From NCBI RefSeq assembly GCF_018829635.1, contig NZ_JAHKKG010000010.1, positions 1-64,000 of the forward strand: a stretch of DNA of 64,000 bases, in the 5' to 3' direction. Origin of the DNA: Paractinoplanes bogorensis. Its GTDB lineage: Bacteria; Actinomycetota; Actinomycetes; Mycobacteriales; Micromonosporaceae. The translations under genes and the position numbers were made by a program. This document shows, piece by piece, positions 51,075 through 60,897 of this stretch (position 1 is the first letter of the stretch; the number at the start of each line of letters is the position of its first letter). The notes under the pieces are model-generated. The model saw only the letters and a list, made by a program, of their open reading frames with translations. It had not been told where the DNA came from and did no database searches.

Positions 51075-52309
51075 GAATATCCCCGTGTGAGCAGTGATCG
51101 ACGGCTCACGATAGCGGGCCGGGTCGCCACGATCGCAGCAATTCCGAGCAGCCCGCTCAGACCGACCACCACGGCGGGCGCCAGACCGGCCTGGACAGCG
51201 GCGCCGGCGGCCAGGAAGGCGAGTCCCTGCCCGGCCAGCAGGCCCGACGACGCGACGCCCATCGCGCGGCCGCGGAATTCGGGGGCCACCCGTCGTACGA
51301 AAATAGCGTTGAGCGGAACGATGAACGAGGCGCCCGCACCGGCGAGCATCAGCAGGATCAGCAGCACGGGCAGGCCGGGATCGGCGAGGGCGGGAACCAG
51401 GGCCACCGTGGACAGCAGTGCGGCCGGCATCAGCGACCGATCGCGAATCAGGCGGGTCAGCACGATCGTGCCCACCATGAATCCGGTCGCGGGCGCGGCC
51501 AGCAGCAGACCCGCCTGCACCGGCCCTCCGCCGAGAGAGGCCGCGTACGGATAGGCGATCGCCTCCGGCGCGAACGAGAAGGCGCTCGCCACCCACACCA
51601 GCGCCAGGCAGCGGCGCAACCACGGGTCGGCCCACAGGTAGCGGATGCCGTCGCGGGACTCGGCCAGCAGTCCGGTGGAGCGAGCCGCCGCCGGACGATG
51701 CCCGACCCCGGCCGCGATCAGCGCCGCCGACGCCACGAACGTCGCGGCGTTGGCCAGCAGCGACCACACCGGTCCGATCGTCGCCACCACGATGCCGCCG
51801 CCGACGAAGCCGAGCAGCTGGCTGAGCTGGCTGGTGACGTTGCTGAGGCCGTTGCCGGTGATGTAGGCCTCGCCGGGCAGCACCTCGGGCATGATCGCCG
51901 CGCGGGCGGCCACGAACGGCGGCGAGAACAGATGCGCCACGTAGAGCAGCAGGATCGCGGTCCACAAGGGAACCACGGGCACGAGCGCGATCAACGCGGC
52001 CCGGGCGACGTCGCAGCTGATCATCACCGTGCGGCGGGGCAGGCGATCGGCGTACGGGGAAAGAATCGGACCCCCGACGATGCCGGGCAACCAGGCGCTG
52101 GCGTAGGCGACGGCCGACCACAGCGCCGAGTTCGTGCGGTCGAACACCAGGACGGCCACGGCCACCGCCGCCACCTGGTCGCCGAGGTAGGAGAGGGCCT
52201 GTCCGGCGTACAGGAAACGGAATTCCCGGTAGGAGAAAAGCTCACGGTAGGTGGTCGGCGGCGCCGCCCGACGTCCCGGGCGACGCCGCTGACGGTCTGC
52301 TAGCCCCAC
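51071..52309 (-). CDS. MFS transporter
   Basis: This encodes 412 residues from GTG at 52309. About 12 hydrophobic segments are present, and FLYAGQALSYLGDQVAAVAVAVLV and ADRLPRRTVMISCD (loop 2-3 motif) are typical of the DHA3-like drug-exporter group. The substrate is unknown. It is coupled by a four-base overlap to the downstream secreted protein gene. Confidence 0.88.
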   Translation of the reverse strand: MGLADRQRRRPGRRAAPPTTYRELFSYREFRFLYAGQALSYLGDQVAAVAVAVLVFDRTNSALWSAVAYASAWLPGIVGGPILSPYADRLPRRTVMISCDVARAALIALVPVVPLWTAILLLYVAHLFSPPFVAARAAIMPEVLPGEAYITGNGLSNVTSQLSQLLGFVGGGIVVATIGPVWSLLANAATFVASAALIAAGVGHRPAAARSTGLLAESRDGIRYLWADPWLRRCLALVWVASAFSFAPEAIAYPYAASLGGGPVQAGLLLAAPATGFMVGTIVLTRLIRDRSLMPAALLSTVALVPALADPGLPVLLILLMLAGAGASFIVPLNAIFVRRVAPEFRGRAMGVASSGLLAGQGLAFLAAGAAVQAGLAPAVVVGLSGLLGIAAIVATRPAIVSRRSLLTRGYS

Positions 52310-52366
52310 GTCGCGCCGGTCATGACGGACTCCCTTCGCCGAGTTCAGGTCGGGAAGGAGGATCGC

Positions 52367-54967
52367 TCAGGAACCCTGCGGAATTCCTGCGGAGAGCCGG
52401 CTGCGCACGTCGGCCGCGTTGGCGTGACCCAGGTCGTCGTAGATGCCGAGCGCCTCGCGCCACACCTCCGCCGCCGACGAGGAGCGCCCGCACGCACGAT
52501 GGGTGTCGCCGAGGTGGACCAGCGTGTCGGCCACCCAGTAGCGGTCGCCGATCTCGCGGTAGAGCCGCAGCGCCGTCTCGTAGCATTCGACGGCCACGTC
52601 ATACTCCCCCAGGCCGTGCCGGATGAAGCCGAGGCTGTCCCACACGGCGGCACGGTTGTCGGCCTCGCCGCTGTCCTCGTAGAGCGCCAGCGCCCGCTCG
52701 CAGAACTCGAGCGCCCCGGCGAAATCGCCCAGCTGCGCGCGATAGAAGCCGATCGTGTTGAGGGTGTTGGCCGTGGCGTAGCCGGAGACGGCCAGGGCCT
52801 GTTCAGCGTGGGCGAGCGCGTCCCGCATCCGGCCCTGGCGCTCGCACAGGATCGCCATCTCGTGCAGGACGCCGGACTGCCCGTCCCGGTCACCGGCCCG
52901 CTCGTGATGCCCGAGCGCGTGCCGGTAGTGCTCGTCGGCCTCGGCCGCCCGTTCGAGCAGGGTCCAGGCCCGGGCCAGCCGGGTGTGCGCATAGGCACGG
53001 GCCCGGGTGTCGCGCACCGTGGACAGTGCCCGTTCCCAGACGGTGACCAGGTCGTGCCACGGTCCTTGCCGATAGAGGAAGGTGTCCAGGGTCCAGGCCA
53101 GTTGCCACGGCCGGTCTCCGTCGGTGCGGGCGGACCACGCGAGCAGCACGGCCCGTTCCGCCGCGAACCAGCGCATGGCCGCCTCCTGGTCCTGGGAGAA
53201 GCCACGCTCGATGGGCAGGATCGGCGCCGGCCGGGTCGGTGCCAGCAGCATCGCCCCGGCCGCCGCGGTGCCGAGATAGTGCTCGAATAGCCGGGCCTCC
53301 GCTCCCGGTTCGGGTTCCAGGCTTTCCGCGTACGCCCGCATCAGGTCGTGCAGCAGGTAACGGCCCGGCGTGTGCTCGGTGATCAGGCTGGCCCGGACGA
53401 GTTCGGGCAGCGCCTCGCCGGCCTCCACCGCGGCGGCCGTGAAGTCGGGGCCCGGATGCGTGCCGAGCAACCGGAACAGGCGGGCCGCGGCCGGGCCGAG
53501 CGCCTCGTAGGACCAGGAGAACACCGCCCGCACATCGGTGTCCGGGGTGTCGCCGACCGGCGTGGTCCCGCCGGCCAGGCGGTCGGCCAGCGTCGCCAGA
53601 CCGAGCTCGGGTTGCATGGCCGCGTGGGCGGCGGCCAGCGTGAGCGCCAGCGGCAGCCGGGCACACAACTCGATGACGGCGTCGCCGGCCGCGGGATCGG
53701 TGGCGATCCGCTCGGGGCCGAGCCGCCGGTGCAGCAGCTCGCGGGCCTCGCCGGGGCTGAGCACGTCCAGTTGCAGCGGCCGGGCGCCGTCGGCCGCGAC
53801 CAGACCGGTGAGCTGGTTGCGGCTGGTCACCACGGTCATGCAGGAACCGGCGCCGGGCAGCAGCGGCCGCACCTGGTCGCTGTCGCGGGCGTTGTCCAGC
53901 ACCAGCACGAGCCGCTTGCCCGCGAGCCGGCTGCGCAGCAGGGCCGATTGCGCGCCGGCCTCGGCCGGAATGCGTGGCGCCGGAACGCCGAGCGCGCCGA
54001 GGAAGCCGCGCACCGCCTCGCCCGGGTCCATCGGCCCGCCCGGCCCGAACCCGCGCAGGTCGACGTAGAGCCGGCCGTCCGGGAAGCGCTCGGCCGCGCG
54101 ATGCGCCCAGTGCACGGCCAGGGCGGTCTTGCCGACCCCGGCCGAACCGCCGACGACCGCGAGCGACGGCACCTGGTCGAGGAACTTCAGCGCCTCGGCC
54201 CGGCCCGCGAAACCGGCCACGTCGGCCGGGAGCTGAGCCGGGACCGGGTCGCCGGCCGCGGTGCCGCTCAGGATCACGGCGTGCGCGGCCCGGGTGGCCT
54301 GGGCCGGGTCGGCGCCCAGCTCGTCGGCGAGCCGCCGGCGCAACGCGTCGAACTGGCCGAGCGCGTCGGCGGTGCGGCCGATCGCGTGCAGCGCCCGCAT
54401 CAGCGCGACCGCGAGCGGTTCGACCAGCGGGTGTTCCCGTACGAGAACACCCAGGGGCCCGACCACAGCGGCCGGGTCGCCCGATTCCAGCTCGGCGTCG
54501 GCCCAGGCCACCACGGCCAGCAGGCGTTCGGTGTCCCAGGTGGAGCGCATCGCGGCCACCCAGTCCCCGGCGAGCCCGGCGAGCGGTTCCCCATGCCACA
54601 GCCGTACGGCCTCACGCAGCACCCCGACGTCGCCCTGCGCGCCCGCCACGAGCACCCGGAACCGGAGCAGGTCGACCCGATCCGCGGGCAGGTCGAGCAG
54701 ATAGCCGCCGGAGCGCCGGATCAGCGGATCGCCCCCACCCTGGCGCAGCGCGGCACGCACCCGGGTGAGATGCGACTGCAGGGTGTGCCGGGCCCGGGCC
54801 GGCGGCTGCTCGCCCCACACCCGGTCGATCAGCGTCTCGGCCGTGACGACCCGGCCCGCCTCACACGCGAGGGCGGCCAGGACGGCCCGCTGGCGCGGCT
54901 CGCCGATCGACAGCCGTCGTTCGCCGGCCCAGACTTCCACCGGTCCCAGCAGACGCACATCGAGCAC
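52367..54967 (-). CDS. AfsR-like regulator: BTAD, STAND NTPase and TPR
   Basis: This encodes 866 residues from GTG at 54967. Order: winged helix (1-90; VRLLGPVEVWAGERRLSIGE, LQSHLTRVRAALRQ), BTAD (about 98-240; REAVRLWHGEPLAGLAGD), STAND NTPase (P-loop GGSAGVGKT 273-281; LVLVLDNARDSDQVRPLLPG) and a C-terminal run of TPR repeats (about 610-860; GFYRAQLGDFAGALEFCERA, GEYDVAVECYETALRLY). This is the full AfsR/GerE-type architecture, a cytoplasmic activator that senses signals through the TPRs. It is a paralogue of the shorter regulator at 44241. It is followed by an AlkZ-like gene 23 bp upstream on the same strand. Confidence 0.92.
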   Translation of the reverse strand: MLDVRLLGPVEVWAGERRLSIGEPRQRAVLAALACEAGRVVTAETLIDRVWGEQPPARARHTLQSHLTRVRAALRQGGGDPLIRRSGGYLLDLPADRVDLLRFRVLVAGAQGDVGVLREAVRLWHGEPLAGLAGDWVAAMRSTWDTERLLAVVAWADAELESGDPAAVVGPLGVLVREHPLVEPLAVALMRALHAIGRTADALGQFDALRRRLADELGADPAQATRAAHAVILSGTAAGDPVPAQLPADVAGFAGRAEALKFLDQVPSLAVVGGSAGVGKTALAVHWAHRAAERFPDGRLYVDLRGFGPGGPMDPGEAVRGFLGALGVPAPRIPAEAGAQSALLRSRLAGKRLVLVLDNARDSDQVRPLLPGAGSCMTVVTSRNQLTGLVAADGARPLQLDVLSPGEARELLHRRLGPERIATDPAAGDAVIELCARLPLALTLAAAHAAMQPELGLATLADRLAGGTTPVGDTPDTDVRAVFSWSYEALGPAAARLFRLLGTHPGPDFTAAAVEAGEALPELVRASLITEHTPGRYLLHDLMRAYAESLEPEPGAEARLFEHYLGTAAAGAMLLAPTRPAPILPIERGFSQDQEAAMRWFAAERAVLLAWSARTDGDRPWQLAWTLDTFLYRQGPWHDLVTVWERALSTVRDTRARAYAHTRLARAWTLLERAAEADEHYRHALGHHERAGDRDGQSGVLHEMAILCERQGRMRDALAHAEQALAVSGYATANTLNTIGFYRAQLGDFAGALEFCERALALYEDSGEADNRAAVWDSLGFIRHGLGEYDVAVECYETALRLYREIGDRYWVADTLVHLGDTHRACGRSSSAAEVWREALGIYDDLGHANAADVRSRLSAGIPQGS

Positions 54968-54990
54968 CCGGCAACGATCCCATACCGGCC

Positions 54991-56091
54991 CTATGCCTCG
55001 GGCGCACGGGCGACGGCACCGACCGTTGTCCCCAGGTGGGCGGCCTCGGCGGCCAGTTCCTGTTCGGACACGGCGCCCGCCTCCGGGAAGAGGGTCACCG
55101 CGATGCCGTCGTCGCCGGACTCCCAGACGCCGGCCACCTTGCCGTCGTGGACGACCACGGGCGCGATCCAGCCGCCGGCCTTGCTGATCAGGGGGCGCCG
55201 GCCGGGCGGGACGATCTCCTCGTTGCCGGTGCCGGGGCCCAGCACGAACTGGTCGAACGCGGGCAGCAGCCGGACGCCCGGCATCGGCTCGGCGTTCGCG
55301 AGGTCGTCGAGATCTTCCGTTCGCGCGTACGCCTTCCTGCCGTCCACGGTCACCTCGGCGAGCCCGGCCGCGGCGAACCATTTCTTCAGCATCGCCTTCC
55401 TGGACGCGCCCCGGATCAGCCACTGGTCGAAGATGTCCATCGTGGCCGGACCGTACGCGCCCAGATAGGCGGGGATGACCCGTGCCGCCGCCTCGTCGGG
55501 CTCGGGCAGCCCGGTCCAGCCGTCGATCCACGTGGCCGGGCTGGTGTAGGTGACCCGGGTGCCGTCGCTGGGCCCGTTGCACAGGACGCCCTGCCAGGCC
55601 AGCGGTTTGAGCACCGTCCCCCAGCCCGACCCGAGCAGCTCGGTCAGCGAGTCGTCCCGGGTGCGCTCGAGGATCCGGGCCGCCAGCTCCTCGCGGGTGA
55701 GCACGGTGTCGTGCAGGATCTCGCGGGCCGCGCCGGCGATCTCGTTGACCTGATCGACCGTGGCGAACGTCTTCTGCCAGACGCCCTTCTCCCACGTGCG
55801 GGCGGCGGCCAGCAGGCTCAGGTAGTCGGCCGCCGCGCCCGCCGGCAGCAGGTGCAGCGTGCCCCGCATGGCCCACACCTTGACCAGCGTGCGGCTCTCG
55901 AGGGCCCGGGCCGCCACGCCGACGGCGGGTGACGCCATGCGGACGGCGATCGCCTGTTCGGCCGCCGACGCGACCTGGGCCTGTACCCCGCACAATCGCT
56001 CGACGATCTGCTCGGCCGAGACCCCGGACGGGCGGTCGAGGTATTGCCGCCGCAGACGCCATGACCGGACCTGGTTCAGCGAGAGTTCCAC
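54991..56091 (-). CDS. AlkZ-like winged-helix DNA glycosylase (HTH_42)
   Basis: This encodes 366 residues. RLCGVQAQVASAAEQAI contains the catalytic-type QxQ motif (Gln37, Gln39) of the AlkZ/HTH_42 family; WAMRGTLHLLPA, GVLCNGPSDGTRVTY and LPAFDQFVLGPG are further family blocks. AlkZ-type proteins remove alkylated bases or open interstrand crosslinks, often made by the host's own natural products. Whether it protects against a product made here is unknown. It lies between the kinase and AfsR genes, all on the minus strand. Confidence 0.88.
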   Translation of the reverse strand: MELSLNQVRSWRLRRQYLDRPSGVSAEQIVERLCGVQAQVASAAEQAIAVRMASPAVGVAARALESRTLVKVWAMRGTLHLLPAGAAADYLSLLAAARTWEKGVWQKTFATVDQVNEIAGAAREILHDTVLTREELAARILERTRDDSLTELLGSGWGTVLKPLAWQGVLCNGPSDGTRVTYTSPATWIDGWTGLPEPDEAAARVIPAYLGAYGPATMDIFDQWLIRGASRKAMLKKWFAAAGLAEVTVDGRKAYARTEDLDDLANAEPMPGVRLLPAFDQFVLGPGTGNEEIVPPGRRPLISKAGGWIAPVVVHDGKVAGVWESGDDGIAVTLFPEAGAVSEQELAAEAAHLGTTVGAVARAPEA

Positions 56092-56104
56092 CCGGCCAGG
56101 GTAG

Positions 56105-58084
56105 TCAGCGGGCGACCGCGATCGTCTGGAAGGCGCCCCAGCCGCCCTCTTTCAGGAGGGGGCCGCTCTCACTGCGGACGGCGGTGTGGGCTCCGGTCAT
56201 CTCGAACAGTCCCGAGTCGCCGGCCGGGGTCAGCTTCCAGGCCTGGCCGGCGTCGCCCGGGCGGCACGGCTGCATGCGCAGGACGACTTCGCGCACGTCG
56301 GTCAGGCACGTCGGGCCTCCCGCCGCGGCCACCTTGGGTGTGGCAACGATCTGGACCTGGTTCGCGGTGGCCTCGGTGCGCTTGCGGACCCGGGCCGGCT
56401 TGATCGTCATCCGGGTCGACTCGGTGACCGCGGTGCCGGTGAAGTCCACCGATCCGTCCGGGTGCGAACGCAAGTGGTGATCACCGCCCGCGTCGGCGGT
56501 CAGGATGATGACAACCGGGACGCCGAGGTCGATCGCGAAGTTCTTCAGCATGGAGACGTCGGCGTCGACGAGCGCGGCCCCGGTGGCCGACGGCGTCGGC
56601 GTCGGCTTGGTCGACGCCGGCGGAGCGGGCACCGGCAGTTCGCCGCGGTCGACCAGGGTGAACTTCTCGGCGAACTGGGGCTCGCCGACCTCGTTGACGT
56701 CCGAGCGTCTGGCGTCGGCGTCCCACCGCAGGAAGCCGTAGTCGTTGCCGACGCTGAAGGCGGGTCGCCCGTCGGTGTCCGTGCCGGTGTCGGACACCGA
56801 GAACAGGGTGGCCTTGGTCGGCGTGCAGGGGGCGCCGACCACCGGCGCGAAGTCCGCACCCGGAGTGATCTTGACGCCGAGGCAGATCTCCGGGCCGGCG
56901 TAGCCCTCGTTGGTCAGCGACCGGATCATGTAGTCGACGCCGACCGGCTCGAGCACGAACTGCGACCGGGAGCCGGTGCCGTCGGAGACGTCCAGTTCGG
57001 CGCCGTTGCCGTCCAGCATGAAGAAGCGGTCGGTCGGGCCGAGCCGCAGCGAGAAACGCCGTTCACCGGCCAGGATCGCGGTGAGCGGGTCGACGGGTTC
57101 CTCGGCCACCGGGCCGCTCGACGTGGTCGCGCTGAGCATGTGCCCGCCGACGAGTCCCGCCGTCAGCAGCGCCAGCAGGGCCACCGCGGCCACGGCGACC
57201 CGGCGCCGTCGACGTGGCGGAGTTGCCGGAGGCGGCGTCACCGGAGGCGTCGCCCGGACGCTCCGGGTCTGGCTCTCGAGCAGCAGGTCGAGCAGCTCCC
57301 GGGCGGTCGGCCGCTCCGACGGGTACTTGGCCAGCGCGCGCTCGACCACACCCCGCAACGCCTCGGGCACACCGGTGATGTCCGGCGGCTGGGTGAGGAT
57401 GCGTACGGCGGTGACGGTCGGCGACTCGCCCCCGAACGGCGTCCGGCCGGTGGCCGCGTAGGCCACCACCACGCCCCACGCGAAGACGTCGGCCGCCGTG
57501 GTCACCTCGGCACCGAACGCGGGGTCGAGCCGCTCCGGCGCCATGTAGGCCACCGTGCCGATCATCTGGTCGGTGCTGGTGTGCCGGCTGGTCGCCTCGA
57601 AGGCCCGGGCGATCCCGAAGTCGATCACCTTGATGCCGCCCAGGGCGAACAGCACGTTGCCCGGTTTGAGGTCGCGGTGGATCACGCCGGCGCCGTGGAT
57701 GGCGGTCAGCGCGGTGGCGATGCCGACCGCCACCGACTGCAGGGCGGCGCCGGTCAGCGGCCCCTGCCGGTCGACCAGCGCGGTGAGCGACGGGCCGTCG
57801 ACGTACTCGACCACCAGATAGGGCGGATCGTGCTCGGGATCGGCGTCGAGCACCGCGGCGGTCGAGAACGGCGGCACCTGCCGGGCCCGGCTGACCTCAC
57901 TGCGGAAGCGGCCGCGGAACTCGGGGTCGCCGGCGAACTCGGGCCGGACCACCTTGATCGCGACCAGCGTCTCGTCGGGGGTGCGGGCCAGGAAGACGCT
58001 GCCCATCCCGCCCTGACCGAGCCGGCCGACCAGCTCGTAGGAACCGAGCCGGGTGGGGTCGCCGGGACGCAGCGGCATGGTCAT
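56105..58084 (-). CDS. Transmembrane Ser/Thr protein kinase with an extracytoplasmic beta-rich domain
   Basis: This encodes 659 residues. Kinase domain about 15-270: GQGGMGSV (24-31), Lys44 (VAIKVV), HRDLKPGN (136-143) and DFG (155-157). A Pro-rich linker with RRRRR precedes one membrane helix (about 297-315; VAVAAVALLALLTAGLVGG). The extracytoplasmic part (about 340-659) has a segment like the AbfB/beta-trefoil fold (RRFSLRLGPTDRFFMLDGNG) and a second beta-rich part. The binding of sugar is conceivable. No adjacent substrate is obvious; it is followed on the same strand by the AlkZ-like gene 13 bp away. Confidence 0.9.
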   Translation of the reverse strand: MTMPLRPGDPTRLGSYELVGRLGQGGMGSVFLARTPDETLVAIKVVRPEFAGDPEFRGRFRSEVSRARQVPPFSTAAVLDADPEHDPPYLVVEYVDGPSLTALVDRQGPLTGAALQSVAVGIATALTAIHGAGVIHRDLKPGNVLFALGGIKVIDFGIARAFEATSRHTSTDQMIGTVAYMAPERLDPAFGAEVTTAADVFAWGVVVAYAATGRTPFGGESPTVTAVRILTQPPDITGVPEALRGVVERALAKYPSERPTARELLDLLLESQTRSVRATPPVTPPPATPPRRRRRVAVAAVALLALLTAGLVGGHMLSATTSSGPVAEEPVDPLTAILAGERRFSLRLGPTDRFFMLDGNGAELDVSDGTGSRSQFVLEPVGVDYMIRSLTNEGYAGPEICLGVKITPGADFAPVVGAPCTPTKATLFSVSDTGTDTDGRPAFSVGNDYGFLRWDADARRSDVNEVGEPQFAEKFTLVDRGELPVPAPPASTKPTPTPSATGAALVDADVSMLKNFAIDLGVPVVIILTADAGGDHHLRSHPDGSVDFTGTAVTESTRMTIKPARVRKRTEATANQVQIVATPKVAAAGGPTCLTDVREVVLRMQPCRPGDAGQAWKLTPAGDSGLFEMTGAHTAVRSESGPLLKEGGWGAFQTIAVAR

Positions 58085-58118
58085 CGCGAGCGAGGCTACC
58101 GACGCGGCGCGGCGGGGG

Positions 58119-58790
58119 TCAAACCGCCGGGCGGGTCAGGCCCTGGTCATAGGCGAAGATCACGGCCTGGACCCGGTCGCGGGCCCCGACCTTGGCCAGG
58201 ACCCGGCCGACGTGGGTCTTGACCGTGGACTCGGAGAGCACCAGCCGCTCGGCGATCTCGCCGTTGGTCCAGCCGCGGCCGATCGCGACCAGGATCTCGC
58301 GCTCCCGCTCGGTCAGTGCGGCCAGTCGCGGGTCGGTCGCGGGCCGGTCGGCGGTGTGGGGGCCGTCGCGATGGTGGGCGAACTCGTCGAGCAGGCGGCG
58401 GGTCACGGCCGGGGCGATCACCGCGTCTCCGGCGGCGACGGCCCGGATCCCGGCCAGCAGTTCCTCCGGGAAGGCGTCCTTGAGCAGGAACCCGCTGGCG
58501 CCGGCCCGCAGCGCGGCGTGCACGTACTCGTCGAGGTCGAACGTGGTGAGCATGAGGATGCGCGAGCGGCCGCCGTCGGCCACGATCCGCCGGGTCGCCG
58601 CGATGCCGTCCAGGCCGGGCATCCGGACGTCCATCAGCACCACGTCGGGACGAAGATCGATGGTCTGCCGTACGGCGTCGAGCCCGTTGCCGGCCTCACC
58701 GACCACCTCGGTGTCCGGGTTGCTGTCGAGCAGCATCCGGAAGCCGAAGCGCTGCAACGGCTGGTCGTCCACGATGAGCACGGTGATCAT
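58119..58790 (-). CDS. NarL/FixJ-type response regulator
   Basis: This encodes 223 residues. Receiver domain (1-120): Asp8/Asp9, phospho-acceptor Asp54 (VLMDVRMPG), Thr in MLTTFD and Lys in FLLKDA. The LuxR-type helix-turn-helix (about 158-215) contains LTEREREILVAIGRGWTNGE and LVLSESTVKTHVGRVLAK. It overlaps the sensor kinase gene by four bases, so the pair is one translation unit. It is the last gene of the ABC/two-component operon and may act on the GTAC palindromes upstream. Confidence 0.93.
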   Translation of the reverse strand: MITVLIVDDQPLQRFGFRMLLDSNPDTEVVGEAGNGLDAVRQTIDLRPDVVLMDVRMPGLDGIAATRRIVADGGRSRILMLTTFDLDEYVHAALRAGASGFLLKDAFPEELLAGIRAVAAGDAVIAPAVTRRLLDEFAHHRDGPHTADRPATDPRLAALTEREREILVAIGRGWTNGEIAERLVLSESTVKTHVGRVLAKVGARDRVQAVIFAYDQGLTRPAV

Positions 58791-60034
58791 GCCGGTACAC
58801 CCGCCACCTCGAGATCGGCGGTCACCGACCAGCCACCGCCGGCGACCGGGCCGGCCGTGACCGTTCCGCCGTAGAGGGCAGCGCGCTCCCCCATCCCGAC
58901 CACGCCGTGGCCCTCGCCCGCCGCGGCGACACCCGGTTCGCCCGCGGGTCGCCCGGTGTCCCGCACGGTGATCCGCAGGCGGGCGCCCTCGATCCGCAGG
59001 GCCAGGTCTATCCGCGTACGGGGGCCGGCATGCTTGAGGGCGTTGGTCAGCCCCTCCTGCACGATGCGGTAGGCGGCCAGCTGCACCCCGGCGTCCAGCT
59101 CGTCGAGCGCCCCGCTGCTGTGGTACTCGACGTGCGGACCGGCGGCGCGGATCTGCCGGCAGAGCGGGTCGAGGTCGGCCACGCCCGGCTGCGGGCTCAG
59201 CGCGGGCTCGTCGGCCTGCTCGCGCAGCACCCCGAGCATGCGGCGCAGCTCGGCCAGCGAGGTCCGGCCGGTGTCGCTGATCATCCGGAGCGCCTGCTTG
59301 CTGCGTTCCGGGGCGGTGTCGGCCGCGTAGGCGCCCCCGTCGGCCAGCGTGATGATCACCGACAGACTGTGCCCGAGGATGTCGTGCATCTCGCGGGCGA
59401 CCCGGGTGCGTTCGGTCGCCGCGGCGAGCCGGCTGCGCTGGTCACGTTCGATCTCCAGCTGCTCGGCCCGCTCGCGCAGGGCGGCGAGCTGGGCGCGGCG
59501 GATCCGGATCGCGAGGCCCAGCGCGACCGCCGCGGTGCCGAACGAGGCGACGAAGAAGAGCACGTCCCACACCGACACGACGCCGGACAGCCGCACCACG
59601 ACCACCACGACCGCGACCACCAGGCCGGGCACCGCCCAGGGCAGCCGCCGCGGCCGGCCGTGCAGCACCAGGCTGTAGACGGCGATCAGCACGGCCACAT
59701 CCGCGCGCAGCATGATCCCGGCCGCCCACTGCGCCACGAAGACGGCCAGCACGACGTAGAGCGTGGTGAGCGGGGCGCGGCGCCGCCACCAGAGCGGCAC
59801 CAGCAGGGCGGCCTGGAGCAGCAGCGCCGGGACCACGTCGAGCTTGCTGAGGCTGATCGGCCCGTCGCCCGGGCCCTCGCCGTGGACGAGGTCGGGCACC
59901 CCGAACGCCAGGAAGGTCACCAGCACCACACCGGTGTTCAGCGCCCACCGGTGCCCGGCGTCCCACTCGCGCATCCGGCGGCCGGCCCGGAACCACCGGT
60001 CGGCCATCGGGTGCCCGCTCTCCGTACTGCTCAC
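58787..60034 (-). CDS. Sensor histidine kinase (NarX/DesK type)
   Basis: This encodes 415 residues from GTG at 60034, chosen for GGAGG eight bases upstream; ATG at 60052 is an alternative. Four to five membrane segments (about 32-175) are followed by a HisKA_3 dimerisation domain with phospho-acceptor His217 (VAREMHDILGHSLS) and a HATPase domain (AYRIVQEGLTNALKHAG; GHGVVGMGER). There is no large extracellular sensor, as in kinases that detect membrane stress together with their transporter. It forms a pair with the response regulator at 58119. Confidence 0.92.
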   Translation of the reverse strand: MSSTESGHPMADRWFRAGRRMREWDAGHRWALNTGVVLVTFLAFGVPDLVHGEGPGDGPISLSKLDVVPALLLQAALLVPLWWRRRAPLTTLYVVLAVFVAQWAAGIMLRADVAVLIAVYSLVLHGRPRRLPWAVPGLVVAVVVVVVRLSGVVSVWDVLFFVASFGTAAVALGLAIRIRRAQLAALRERAEQLEIERDQRSRLAAATERTRVAREMHDILGHSLSVIITLADGGAYAADTAPERSKQALRMISDTGRTSLAELRRMLGVLREQADEPALSPQPGVADLDPLCRQIRAAGPHVEYHSSGALDELDAGVQLAAYRIVQEGLTNALKHAGPRTRIDLALRIEGARLRITVRDTGRPAGEPGVAAAGEGHGVVGMGERAALYGGTVTAGPVAGGGWSVTADLEVAGVPA

Positions 60035-60081
60035 GGCCCCATCCTCCGCCATGACGAGGGGCGGCACCGCCCTCCACAAGA

Positions 60082-60897
60082 TCAGGCGTCCGCTTTCTTC
60101 AGCCGATAGGCGGCGCCGGCCAGCGCGAGCGCCGTCCAGCCCAGCAGAACCAGCAGCCCGGCCCCGGCCGACAGCGAGCCGGTCGAGTGCTGCAGGGCGA
60201 AGATCGATTCGCCCGCGTTGCTGGGCAGGTACGGGGTGAGGTCGGCCCGCCACGACTTCGGCAGCAGCGACATCAGCCCGGGCACCAGCAGGAACGCGCC
60301 GACCACGGCCGAGATGCCGCCCGCGGTCGAGCGCAGCAGACTGCCCAAGGCGACCCCGATCACGCCGACGAGTCCGAGGTAGACACCGACGCCGAGCAGA
60401 CCGCGCAACACTCCGGCGTCCGAGAGGCTCATCGCGACCGAGGTGCTGGACAGCACCGCACTGCTGACCACGAAGGCGAGCAGTGCCCCGGCCGCGCCGG
60501 TGACGAAGGCCAGCGCACCGTAGACGGCGGCCTTGGCCCAGAGGACCGGCAGCCGCTTCGGCACGGCGGCCAGGGTCGACCGGATCATCCCGGTCGTGTA
60601 CTCCCCTGCCGCGGTCAGCACGCCCAGCACACCGAAGGCGATCAGCGAGAACGTCACCCCGAACAACGCCAGGCTGTACGTGGTGGCGCCGGCGAAGTCC
60701 GGATCCATCGGCTGTCCCGAGTTCGCGCTCGACCGGTACTGCAGCGCGGCGATCGTGCCCACGACGACCAGGAACAGCAGGCCGAGGCCCAGGGTGATCC
60801 AGGTCGACCGCAGCGACCAGAGCTTGGCCCATTCGGAGCGGGCGACCCGTGGCCCGGTGGTCCGGACCGGCCGCACCCGCGTGGCGAGCGTGCTCAT
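60082..60897 (-). CDS. ABC-2 type transporter permease
   Basis: This encodes 271 residues with six predicted membrane helices (for example WITLGLGLLFLVVVGTIAAL, ALVFG-like YGALAFVTGAAGALLAFVVS and LLVLLGWTALALAGAAY). GVLTAAGEYTTGMIRSTLAAVPKR is the typical exporter permease motif, seen in bacitracin- or lantibiotic-type efflux systems. The gene overlaps the ATPase gene by four bases. The exported substrate is unknown. Confidence 0.9.
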   Translation of the reverse strand: MSTLATRVRPVRTTGPRVARSEWAKLWSLRSTWITLGLGLLFLVVVGTIAALQYRSSANSGQPMDPDFAGATTYSLALFGVTFSLIAFGVLGVLTAAGEYTTGMIRSTLAAVPKRLPVLWAKAAVYGALAFVTGAAGALLAFVVSSAVLSSTSVAMSLSDAGVLRGLLGVGVYLGLVGVIGVALGSLLRSTAGGISAVVGAFLLVPGLMSLLPKSWRADLTPYLPSNAGESIFALQHSTGSLSAGAGLLVLLGWTALALAGAAYRLKKADA

